Source of the DNA: JBGOUJ01 sp041477005
GTDB lineage: Bacteria > Acidobacteriota > Terriglobia > Bryobacterales > JACQDG01
Reading direction: 5' to 3'
DNA: 24,589 bases
NCBI GenBank assembly: GCA_041477005.1
Contig: JBGOUJ010000037.1
Span: 1 to 24,589, forward strand
The position numbers and the translations under genes were made by a program. The notes beneath the pieces were generated by a model, which had not been told where the DNA came from, did no database searches, and saw nothing but the letters and a program-made list of their open reading frames with translations. Of this stretch, positions 7,285 to 15,163 are shown one piece after another (positions within the stretch are counted from its first letter, which is position 1; every line of letters starts with the position of its first letter).

Positions 7285-8274
7285 CTAAGGCCGTCCGCTC
7301 AAGGTGCGCCCGCGAGCGCCGTCCGTCTCTTCCCGGCCGCCGGCCAGCTCGGGAGATTCGACGTCCAGAAGACGAGCGGGATTCACAACCGTCATCGCGT
7401 GGATCTCTTCCTCGGATACTCCGTGATTCCGGAGCAGCGGCAGAAATCGCGCTGGAACGTGATCATATCCCTTGCCTCCGTAAGCGTGCAAGTGGCTCTT
7501 CATGCAGACATCGCCGCTCAGCAGGATCCGATCGATATGCCCCTCGCGAATCAAGGCTACAACGTTGCGCGCGCGGACCTCATCGGCGGGGTAGCCGGCG
7601 CCGGCATAGCCGATATTGTCGACGCTCAGATAGACGCCCTGGCGCGCGATGGCGAGAAGAGGAGTGAAATCATTGCGATCGCCCAGATGACTGATCGAAA
7701 TGCGCAGCGGTGACACGCCTTCTTCCCGCAGCAACGCGATTTGCTCGAGCGCGAGCTCACCGAAATGCGTGGTGTGGGTGACGATGGCAACTCCGGTTTT
7801 GCGTTGCGCACGCGCGGCGGCTCGGAAAACACGCTCCTGCGCGGGGGTGATGAATTTCCGTTCCGTTCCGATTTCGCCGATGACCCCGGCACGGATAGCG
7901 GTGCCGTCGACTCCCACCGCAAGCTCCTCGACGATTCGATCCGCCAGCGCGTTTGTGTCCAGCTCGTAGATGAAACCAGGATAGACGCCTTCGCGGTACC
8001 AGGCGGCGCCCATGATTACATGCACGCCGGCGGCTTCAGAGATCCGGCGAAGCGCCGAAGGGTTGCGGCCGAGCCCACCGCTGGTCACGTCGATGATCGT
8101 GCACCCTCCAGCCTCGCGGAATCGGCTCAATTCCTTTGCGGCGAGCGATTCGTCGTCGAGAATTCCATCGTAGCTGCGGACCAGCGGCCAGAGGTCGCAC
8201 AGCAGGTGCTCATGAGACAGCGTGTAGCCCAGGTCGTCGCGATCGATCGGCCCACGTACGGTTACGATTGCCAT
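7285..8274 (-). CDS. Phosphotriesterase-family metal hydrolase, probable lactonase
   Basis: 329 residues from the ATG at 8274, chosen over longer in-frame extensions because GAGGAGG lies about 10 nt before it and the conserved N-terminus follows at once. It is a TIM barrel of the PTE family (PF02126). Metal ligands are visible as H21/H23 (LSHEHLLCD), E134 (GVIGEIGT), H167 (VTHTT), H196 (SISHLGD) and D255 (LLSGDVC). The bridging residue is Glu, not the carbamylated Lys of true phosphotriesterases, as in the PHP-type members. Most characterised relatives without an organophosphate role are lactonases. Here it would open the lactone made by a sugar dehydrogenase, an inference from neighbours. 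It is the first gene of the leftward operon. Confidence 0.88.
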   Translation of the reverse strand: MAIVTVRGPIDRDDLGYTLSHEHLLCDLWPLVRSYDGILDDESLAAKELSRFREAGGCTIIDVTSGGLGRNPSALRRISEAAGVHVIMGAAWYREGVYPGFIYELDTNALADRIVEELAVGVDGTAIRAGVIGEIGTERKFITPAQERVFRAAARAQRKTGVAIVTHTTHFGELALEQIALLREEGVSPLRISISHLGDRNDFTPLLAIARQGVYLSVDNIGYAGAGYPADEVRARNVVALIREGHIDRILLSGDVCMKSHLHAYGGKGYDHVPARFLPLLRNHGVSEEEIHAMTVVNPARLLDVESPELAGGREETDGARGRTLSGRP

Positions 8275-8322
8275 GGGTGCGTGCCTCCTCGGGCAGGTCG
8301 GCTGCTCTTTGCAAAAAAAGTC

Positions 8323-8364
8323 TTGACAAGGATACCGGATTCTGGTACACAATTGCAATATGAT
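8323..8364. promoter_or_regulatory. Divergent promoter region with a shared palindromic operator
   Basis: The 130-bp gap between the two divergent operons carries a TTGACA at 8323-8328 (plus strand -35) with a weak TACACA at 17 bp spacing (8346-8351). On the minus strand a TTGCAA at 8353-8358 is followed, 18 bp away, by TATCCT (plus 8329-8334). Between these elements lies TACCGGATTCTGGTA (8333-8347), an inverted repeat matching at 12 of 14 paired positions (TACC-N-GA-N-TC-N-GGTA). One bound dimer would cover both promoters. A second short palindrome, ATTGCAAT, is at 8352-8359. The FadR-type regulator nearby is the natural candidate to bind, but the half-sites differ from the palindrome before its own gene. 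Confidence 0.5.
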
Positions 8365-8404
8365 ATGACAAATGGTTGGCCCGTGGCCATCGTGGGAGGC
8401 CCAG

Positions 8405-11400
8405 ATGAGTGCTATGGTCAGAAGTCTCGCTGTGCGGCTTTTCGTTGCATTGACGCTGTTGATCTCCTGCCCGGCGTTCGCGCAGACTACCGCTGCTATC
8501 GTCGGCAACGTTACGGACTCCACCGGCGCAGTCGTGCCGAGGTGCTCGATCCAGGTCACCAATGAACTCACGGCTCAGACGCGCACTGTGACCACAGAGA
8601 GCGACGGAACTTACGTTGTGACGCTGCTTCCGCTGGGCGTTTACCGCGTTGAAGCCGAGGCAGCCGGCTTCAAGAAGGCCGTCCGCACGCGAGTCGAACT
8701 GTCGGTGCAGGAGAATGTCCGCGTGGACTTCCAGTTGGTTGTCGGTGCGATCACGGAAGTGGTTTCCGTGGAGGCCGAAGCGCCGCTGGTCGATACGCGG
8801 CAGGCTTCGGTCAGCGCGTTGATGGATAGCACCCGCATGGTGGAACTGCCTCTGAGCGGGCGAAGCCCCGCGTCGTTGCTGATCCTGATTCCGACGGTGA
8901 CGAACCTGGATGCCGCCGTTCGTCCGACCAGCTTTTCGGTCAATGCCAATATCGCAGGCGGCCGCCGCAGCGCAAACAACTTTCTGCTCGACAACACGCG
9001 ATACAACTCGATCCAGTATAACGAAGGGAACCCTCTGCCGCCGCCCGACTTTGTTTCCGAATTCAAAGTGACGACGAACGCGTACGATTCGGAGAAAGGC
9101 ATGGCGTCGGCGTCGACGATTCAGGTTGTGACGCGGTCCGGCAGCAACCAATTTCATGGCGGGCTGTTCGAGTTCCACCGGGACAACGATCTGACCGCCC
9201 GAAATTTTTTCGCTCCCAGCACGCCGTTCCTGGTGCAAAACCAGTTCGGCGCCACGCTCGGCGGACCCATCCGCAGAAACAAGCTGTTTTTCTTCTTTGG
9301 CTGGCAATCCACTCGGATTCGCGAGGCGCAATTGAATAATGATGCGTTTCCACCGACCGCTCTGGAACGGCAGGGTAACTTCAACGGGTCGGTCGGCGGC
9401 CTTCCGAATGACCCCGACACCGGCCAGCCCTTCCCGGGCGGCATTATCCCCTCGAGCCGGTTTGACCCGGCCGCGGGCAATTATTTTTCGAAGCTTCCCC
9501 TTCCCAACAGTTCGGATGGCCGATTGATCATCCTGCGGCCGCGCGCGGAGGATGGCGATCAATACATCTCGCGAGTCGATTACAACCTGCGGTCGAATAA
9601 TCAGATCTCGGGCCGGTATTGGTATTCAGACGGCACGCTGCTTTCTCCGCCTGGAAATGTTCCCTTCGGCCAGACTTACTACGCGCTTAAGTTCCAGAAC
9701 GTGAGTGTGACGGACACTCACACGTTTTCGCCGAGCATGATCAACGTGCTGAACGCGGGATGGAACTACAAATTCGAAACCAGCACGAATATCGACATGC
9801 CGTTCCAATCGCCGAAGGATGCGGGCGTCAATCTCCCGGACACGCTCACCCATCCGTATCCGCCATCGGTCAGTGTCACCGGGCGCGTCAGCGTTTCCCC
9901 GCGGACGGCCGGCGTGCCTTTGCGCCAGGACAGAGATTTCGATTTCAACAACACGCTGACCTGGATTCATGGCAGAAGCTCGTGGAAATTCGGCGGCGGA
10001 TATATGCCCATCCGGTTCGGACCGGATTTCGCGGCATTCGATAATGGCCGGTTCACTTTCAACGGCCAGTACAGCAAGAACGCACTCGCCGATTTTCTGA
10101 TCGGCCGGCCGAGCTTCATGCAGATGCTAATCGAGCGCGAGAATCATCGCACGTACGTGCTGACCTACTTTGCGCACAACGACTTCAAGGTCAACCGTCG
10201 CCTGACGTTGAACCTCGGCGTGCATTATCACTACGAAGATCCGACGCACCAGGTGGACGGCTACTCGTCCAACTTCCTGCCCGGCCAGCAGTCGCAGCGT
10301 TTTCCGAACGCTCCGGCGGGCGTGGTGTATGTCGGCGACCCCGGGGTTCCCAGGGGCGTTTTCTCTCCGGATAAGAACAATTTCACGCCGCGCGTAGGGC
10401 TGGCGTGGGACGTGTTCGGAAACGGCAAGACCAGTTTGCGCGCCGGGTACGGCATCTTCACTCAGCCGTATGAGAGCGGCCATTCTCAGTTCATCAGCCT
10501 CAACCAGCCGTTTCTGCCGACGTACAATCTTGACACGGTGCCCTCGTTCTCCGACCCATTTAAGGGACGCTCGCTGGGTTTCGGGCTCGTGCCGGGTAAT
10601 CCGCTGGCGCAATTCAATCCACAGACCGGCCAGGCAGTGTTCGTTCTGCCGGCGACGGGCTGGTCGATAGATCCCAATTTCCCGAACCCCTACGTCCAGC
10701 AATACAGCTTCTCGATCCAGCATCAGTTGCCGCAGAGCTTCGCGGTGGATGCGAGTTATATCGGCAACACCGGACGCAAGCTGTCGCAGTTCTATCAGCT
10801 CAATCCCGCTGTATATGCGCCCGGCGCAACCACCGGCAACACCGAGCAGCGGAGACGGTTCAGTCCCACACAGGTGGGATCGATGTTGCGAGTGGAAGAC
10901 GGTGGCAACAGCAGCTTTAACGCGCTGGCGCTTGTGGTCCGCAAACGGTTTGCGCGCGGATACCTCATCGACCTGAACTATACGTGGATGCGCTCGCTCG
11001 ATGATTCGTCGATACCGAACGGCGGCGCTTATCAGAACCCATACAATCTACGCGGTGATTACGGTCTCTCGGACTTCCATCGCGCGCACGCCTTTACCGC
11101 TTCCTGGGTGTGGGACCTTCCGAGATGGACCTCGGGCGGTTTCCTGGGCAAAAACGTCATTGGCGGCTGGGCGCTGACCGGACTGGTTCGGCTGACCAGC
11201 GGCAACCCATTCAATGTTCTCTCGGGCCGTGATAATTCGCTCACCGCGGTGAACAACGACCGGCCGGATCTCAGCAGCAATCCATTTCTGCCGACAGACA
11301 GGCCGCGCAACGATCTGATCAACCAGTATTTCAACACGACGGCGTTCAAGGCCAACGCGACCGGTGCGTTCGGCAATTTCGGCCGGAACGTTATTATCGG

Positions 11401-11614
11401 ACCGGGATTCGCGAACGTCGACGCCGGCCTGTTCAAGGAGTTCCGCATCTGGAGGGAACCCCACAAGCTGCAGCTCCGAAGTGAGTTCTTCAATCTTTTT
11501 AACCGGGCGAATTTTAGCAATCCAACGAGCAACCTGGTGTCCCCGTCGTTCGGCCGGATCCTGGCGGCGCAGCCGGCGCGCCAGATCCAGTTGGCACTGA
11601 AGTATTTATTCTGA
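8405..11614 (+). CDS. Oar-like TonB-dependent outer-membrane receptor
   Basis: 1069 residues from the ATG at 8405, which has GGGAGG 5 nt upstream; a longer in-frame ATG at 8372 lacks this. Signal peptide: VRSLAVRLFVALTLLISCPAFAQ. Residues about 28-110 form a carboxypeptidase-regulatory-like Ig domain (AIVGNVTDSTGAVVPRCSI, DGTYVVTLLPLGVYRVEAEA). A plug domain follows (VDTRQASVSALMD, VELPLSGRSPASLL), then a long beta-barrel with LRSEFFNLFNRANF and the C-terminal aromatic LALKYLF. This is the standard acidobacterial Oar/SusC-like transporter architecture and length. It would take a bulky, probably carbohydrate, ligand across the outer membrane using TonB energy. It heads the rightward operon; the next gene begins 1 nt after its stop. 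No SusD-like partner is present. Substrate is unknown. Confidence 0.93.
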   Translation: MSAMVRSLAVRLFVALTLLISCPAFAQTTAAIVGNVTDSTGAVVPRCSIQVTNELTAQTRTVTTESDGTYVVTLLPLGVYRVEAEAAGFKKAVRTRVELSVQENVRVDFQLVVGAITEVVSVEAEAPLVDTRQASVSALMDSTRMVELPLSGRSPASLLILIPTVTNLDAAVRPTSFSVNANIAGGRRSANNFLLDNTRYNSIQYNEGNPLPPPDFVSEFKVTTNAYDSEKGMASASTIQVVTRSGSNQFHGGLFEFHRDNDLTARNFFAPSTPFLVQNQFGATLGGPIRRNKLFFFFGWQSTRIREAQLNNDAFPPTALERQGNFNGSVGGLPNDPDTGQPFPGGIIPSSRFDPAAGNYFSKLPLPNSSDGRLIILRPRAEDGDQYISRVDYNLRSNNQISGRYWYSDGTLLSPPGNVPFGQTYYALKFQNVSVTDTHTFSPSMINVLNAGWNYKFETSTNIDMPFQSPKDAGVNLPDTLTHPYPPSVSVTGRVSVSPRTAGVPLRQDRDFDFNNTLTWIHGRSSWKFGGGYMPIRFGPDFAAFDNGRFTFNGQYSKNALADFLIGRPSFMQMLIERENHRTYVLTYFAHNDFKVNRRLTLNLGVHYHYEDPTHQVDGYSSNFLPGQQSQRFPNAPAGVVYVGDPGVPRGVFSPDKNNFTPRVGLAWDVFGNGKTSLRAGYGIFTQPYESGHSQFISLNQPFLPTYNLDTVPSFSDPFKGRSLGFGLVPGNPLAQFNPQTGQAVFVLPATGWSIDPNFPNPYVQQYSFSIQHQLPQSFAVDASYIGNTGRKLSQFYQLNPAVYAPGATTGNTEQRRRFSPTQVGSMLRVEDGGNSSFNALALVVRKRFARGYLIDLNYTWMRSLDDSSIPNGGAYQNPYNLRGDYGLSDFHRAHAFTASWVWDLPRWTSGGFLGKNVIGGWALTGLVRLTSGNPFNVLSGRDNSLTAVNNDRPDLSSNPFLPTDRPRNDLINQYFNTTAFKANATGAFGNFGRNVIIGPGFANVDAGLFKEFRIWREPHKLQLRSEFFNLFNRANFSNPTSNLVSPSFGRILAAQPARQIQLALKYLF

Positions 11615-11615
11615 A

Positions 11616-12818
11616 GTGGAGCATAGGGCGCGAATCGAACTGTTCGCATACCCCTGGGACATCGTCGACCGGGGGCCGGAAGCGTTCGCCGATGAGTGCG
11701 CGGCCCTCGGCGTCACCCGAGTTCATGTAACCACGCTGTATCACAGCGGCAAATTCCTCTTGCCTCGGAACAGCCGTCACAAAGTTTTCTTTCCGGAGCC
11801 GGGCAGATTGTTCATTCCACTGGGCAGCGATGCGTTCGACGGCCCGATCGTTCCCGAGCAGGGCGAACTCGCGCATTCCGGATGGCTCGACAGTCTGGCG
11901 GCCACGGGCTTGCCGCTGGCGGCCTGGACGGTGTTCCATCATGGTTCATCCATCGCAGCCAGGAATCCGCGGTTTACGCTCCGTAATCTTTATGGCGATG
12001 CGTACCCGTTCGCGCTGTGTCCGAGCCACGAGGAGGTCTACACCTTTTCGCGCCAGCTCGCTTCAGCAATCGTGTCCACGGGCCGATTCGAAGCGCTCGA
12101 TCTCGAGACGATCGGATATCTCGGCTACTTTCACGGCCATCATCACGAAGTTTCGGCGGTGCCGTGCGGCCCGCTCGAGCAGTTTCTGTTGTCTCTATGC
12201 TTTTGCGATGCCTGCTCGGACCGGGCGCGGGCGCTGGGCATCGACATCGAGTGCCTGAAGAGTCAGCTTCGTGACATTCTCGATGCGCGATTCGCGGCGG
12301 ATGACAGTGCGTCGCGGCATCCGGACAATATGGAGCAGATCGCGACCCTGCTGGCTCTCGTCCCCGGCTTGCGGGAATTGGTACAGATGCGGATTAAAAA
12401 CGTGACAGCGCTGATCCACGACATCCGCGCGGCCGCGCGAGGCGTCGAGCTTTCCGTATTCACGTCGAGTTTCGTCGGTTCCCCTTCGAATATCTGGATG
12501 GAAGGCGTGTCTCTGCCTGACATCAGGAATACGGTCGATGCGGTATACCTGCTTGCATACACGTCCGATTGCGACCGCGTCAATTCGGATCTCGTCTTCT
12601 GCCTGTCCCAAGTGGGCGATCCGGCGCGCTTGTGCTTGACCCTGAATCTCGGCCTTCCGGTCACACCTTCGCTTGGTGATGCCATGAGCAAAATCGATTT
12701 CGCTTGGAAATCCGGCGTGCGGCGCTTCGCTTTCTTCAATTATGGTTTCTTGGGCGCCGCGCGATTGCGGTGGGTGCGGGAGATCGCGCGCGAACTGCAG
12801 GCCAGGGAGGAGAAGTGA
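11616..12818 (+). CDS. Putative cytosolic TIM-barrel glycoside hydrolase-like protein
   Basis: 400 residues with no signal peptide. The GTG start lies 1 nt after the receptor stop and is probably translationally coupled. I do not recognise a named family. Visible features fit a (beta/alpha)8 barrel: IELFAYPWDIVDRGP at the start, LAAWTVFHHGSS, a possible acidic active site D162/E164 in FEALDLETIGYLGYFHGHHHE, and a late strand VRRFAFFNYGF. The Cys-rich LCFCDACSDRA (C195, C197, C200) resembles the CxxC stretch found after a barrel strand in several uncharacterised GH-like and beta-galactosidase-like proteins. It could act on an imported oligosaccharide or glycoside, or be an isomerase-like barrel protein. 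Its 3' end overlaps the next gene by 4 nt. Confidence 0.72.
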   Translation: MEHRARIELFAYPWDIVDRGPEAFADECAALGVTRVHVTTLYHSGKFLLPRNSRHKVFFPEPGRLFIPLGSDAFDGPIVPEQGELAHSGWLDSLAATGLPLAAWTVFHHGSSIAARNPRFTLRNLYGDAYPFALCPSHEEVYTFSRQLASAIVSTGRFEALDLETIGYLGYFHGHHHEVSAVPCGPLEQFLLSLCFCDACSDRARALGIDIECLKSQLRDILDARFAADDSASRHPDNMEQIATLLALVPGLRELVQMRIKNVTALIHDIRAAARGVELSVFTSSFVGSPSNIWMEGVSLPDIRNTVDAVYLLAYTSDCDRVNSDLVFCLSQVGDPARLCLTLNLGLPVTPSLGDAMSKIDFAWKSGVRRFAFFNYGFLGAARLRWVREIARELQAREEK

Positions 12819-15163
12819 AAGCCGCTGCGCTGGTGCTCCTTGGATTGGCGGCTGTGGCCGTATGGGCGCAGCAGCTAGATGTCTTGCCAACTCCGCAATA
12901 CGCGGAGGCTCTGGCCGGCGACCTGGTTCTCGCGCAGCCGGTGAGGATCGAAGCGGTGCAGCCGAACCTGGCGGCTGCAGCCGACATCCTGAAAGACGGG
13001 CGGCCGCAGATCCGTTTCAGCGATGGTCCTGGCGGCATCGTTCTCTGGGACTACAGCCTGGACCGTAAGCCCGCGGCGGAACTGAATTTTCTCGATCGCC
13101 AGCTCCTCGAGGAGTCACCGCTCCGCTCGCAAAGCTATGTTCTTCGAACGACTGGTGACCGGTTATGGGTCATTGGAGGCGGACGCGAGGGCGTGATCTA
13201 CGGCGCGGCAACAGCATCTCAACTGCTGCGCGCGGACGGCCGGAGAGTTCGGATTCCGGGCGCCTACATACGCGACTTTCCGGACTTCCGCTTCCGGGCC
13301 GCTTCCGACTGGCTGTTGGGTGTCGAGATCAATCGCTGGGGCCTCGACCGCGGTCAGGGGTGGGACGCATACCAGCGCCTGGTGCAGCAGAAGCTCGATC
13401 GCGCGGCGCGCTACAAGATCAACGTAGCGCTGCTTGACGGCTTCGGGTGGTCGATCGAGCGCCGGACTCCCGGTTATGCCGTGGTCATGCGCGAGTTGAA
13501 TCGTTACGCGCGCGCGCGGGGGATCCGTCTGCAATACGGCGGCTACGGCGCGGCGTACGACATCGCGACGCACAACCCGGCCGAGTATCAAGGCGAGGTC
13601 TTCCTGAACCGGGAGAGCTACCCCAACGGCGCGGTCTATCAATGTCTCGCGTTTCCGCCAAAGAGTTCGCCACCGGATCCTCGCACGCTGGGAAGCTGCC
13701 GCGGCAATGACGAGCTGAACCGCATCAAGGCTGAGGACATCGCACATTTCGTCGACGCGATCGAGCCGGGCGCTGTTTACATTCATCACGAAGACTGCTG
13801 TGTGTTTGAGGATTTCCAGAAAGCATGGCTCGGCAGGTGCGAACGCTGCCGCCGCCGCTGGCCAAACGATTCCCTCCTCGCGCCCGACGGCGGCGCGGGC
13901 GCTCTGGCTTACGGCTATTCTGCGCTGATCAACGCTATCAACCGCGTACGGCATCCCGAGGCCGGCTACGATGCATCACGCGATACCGAAATCATTATCG
14001 TATCTCCGGTGTATATGCCGGCGACACCGCGGTCCGAGGACTGGGGCCAGGTGCTGGAACTGTGGCGGAACATCACGCGCCTTCTGCCGCGCGTGGACAA
14101 TGTCCAGATCGGCCTCCGCGAGACTCTGCCTCAGCCCGGCGGCGGCAAGCGGTGGACCGAGCTGTTCAATGCGGTCATGCAACGCGAGGGACTTCCGTTC
14201 GGCGCGTTCACGTTCGTGGTCGGCGGGGCGGAGGAGTTCCTGACCGATTATGCGATGAGCGGCATTCCCGCCATCAATGCGCATTTTCTTGGCTCGCGCA
14301 CGATCTACAATGCAACGGGCGATCCGTTCCGCGAGCCGATGGAGCTGCTCGCGGCCGAGTATGCCTGGAATGTGCGCGGCGAGGGTTTCTTTCGGAATCC
14401 AGGCAGAGAGAGCGACCTGAGTGGCATTGAAAAATGGATCTACCAGCCAGGCCAACCGCCCGAACTGTTCGGACCGGGCAAGCTGTTCGATCGCATCTGC
14501 GCCAGGCTTTACGGCTCGAAAGCAGCGAACGAGATGGCCGCCTACTACCGGGAAGTTACCTGGTTACCGGAAGGAAAGGGTTCCGAACCGCCCGGCGATA
14601 GACCTTACTATCGCGGCCGCCAGTCCCTCTATCTGCCGCGAACGTGGAACTATCTGACGGCGATACCGGAGCAATGGAATCACCTGCTGCTGGATGAGAT
14701 GACCTGGGGCGCCGAACTCACGGAGCGCTACCGCGGTTGGGCGAAGCGCTTCGAGATCAGCGAATCTGAGCTGCACCGGCGTCTCGCGCGGCGCTGGAGC
14801 CTTGCGGCCGAGCTGAATCAGCGCGGCGGTGCCCGGGTGAAGGCCGCTGTGGCGGCAGGCCCGGACCCCCTCGCCGCCGCGGACTTGGAGTATCTGCTAA
14901 CGTTGTTCCGCGTCGATCGGCCGCTTTTGGAAGCCATGCGCGACTATCATGCTGCGCGGGCAAACCCGCGTGCCGCCGATACGCCCAGGCTGCTTGACTC
15001 AGCCCGTGACAGGGCGCTCGAAGCGGAGCGCCTTGCGGGGGGGTTCTTCCCGAATCCTGTGGATGCTGCGGCAACGGAAGTCCGCGCACTCCGCACGTAC
15101 CCGCGAAAGCTGGTAGAGGCGATCGACGCCTGGAACAATCGCGTGGCGAGAACACAACGATGA
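12815..15163 (+). CDS. Exported GH20-like glycoside hydrolase, paralogue A
   Basis: 782 residues from the GTG at 12815, which overlaps the previous stop (GTGA) and has GGAGG a few nt upstream. The frame is open further back to 12704, but only this start yields the signal peptide MKAAALVLLGLAAVAVWAQ. Residues about 20-150 resemble the GH20 N-terminal domain 2 (LPTPQ, GVIYGAATASQLL), followed by YIRDFPDFRFRAASDWLL, like the GH20 barrel entry. H324-H325-E326-D327 in EPGAVYIHHEDC lies where GH20 enzymes have their HxGGDE Asp-Glu pair. Then come C342/C345 (RCERCRRRWPND), APDGGAGALAYGY, GYDASRD and LLAAEYAWN. The C-terminal ~230 residues look helical. Probably a periplasmic exo-hexosaminidase-like enzyme of a divergent family; the substrate is unknown. 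It shares more features with paralogue C than with B. Confidence 0.75.
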   Translation: MKAAALVLLGLAAVAVWAQQLDVLPTPQYAEALAGDLVLAQPVRIEAVQPNLAAAADILKDGRPQIRFSDGPGGIVLWDYSLDRKPAAELNFLDRQLLEESPLRSQSYVLRTTGDRLWVIGGGREGVIYGAATASQLLRADGRRVRIPGAYIRDFPDFRFRAASDWLLGVEINRWGLDRGQGWDAYQRLVQQKLDRAARYKINVALLDGFGWSIERRTPGYAVVMRELNRYARARGIRLQYGGYGAAYDIATHNPAEYQGEVFLNRESYPNGAVYQCLAFPPKSSPPDPRTLGSCRGNDELNRIKAEDIAHFVDAIEPGAVYIHHEDCCVFEDFQKAWLGRCERCRRRWPNDSLLAPDGGAGALAYGYSALINAINRVRHPEAGYDASRDTEIIIVSPVYMPATPRSEDWGQVLELWRNITRLLPRVDNVQIGLRETLPQPGGGKRWTELFNAVMQREGLPFGAFTFVVGGAEEFLTDYAMSGIPAINAHFLGSRTIYNATGDPFREPMELLAAEYAWNVRGEGFFRNPGRESDLSGIEKWIYQPGQPPELFGPGKLFDRICARLYGSKAANEMAAYYREVTWLPEGKGSEPPGDRPYYRGRQSLYLPRTWNYLTAIPEQWNHLLLDEMTWGAELTERYRGWAKRFEISESELHRRLARRWSLAAELNQRGGARVKAAVAAGPDPLAAADLEYLLTLFRVDRPLLEAMRDYHAARANPRAADTPRLLDSARDRALEAERLAGGFFPNPVDAAATEVRALRTYPRKLVEAIDAWNNRVARTQR

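Noticed and set aside
8210..9562. 450-residue minus-strand open frame covering the divergent promoter and receptor N-terminus
   Set aside because: It runs antisense through the receptor signal peptide and plug and across the promoter. No recognisable domains; composition is typical of a shadow frame.
12704..12814. N-terminal extension of GH20-like paralogue A
   Set aside because: The frame is open upstream but overlaps the previous gene by over 100 bp. The GTG at 12815 has a good ribosome site and gives a clean signal peptide.
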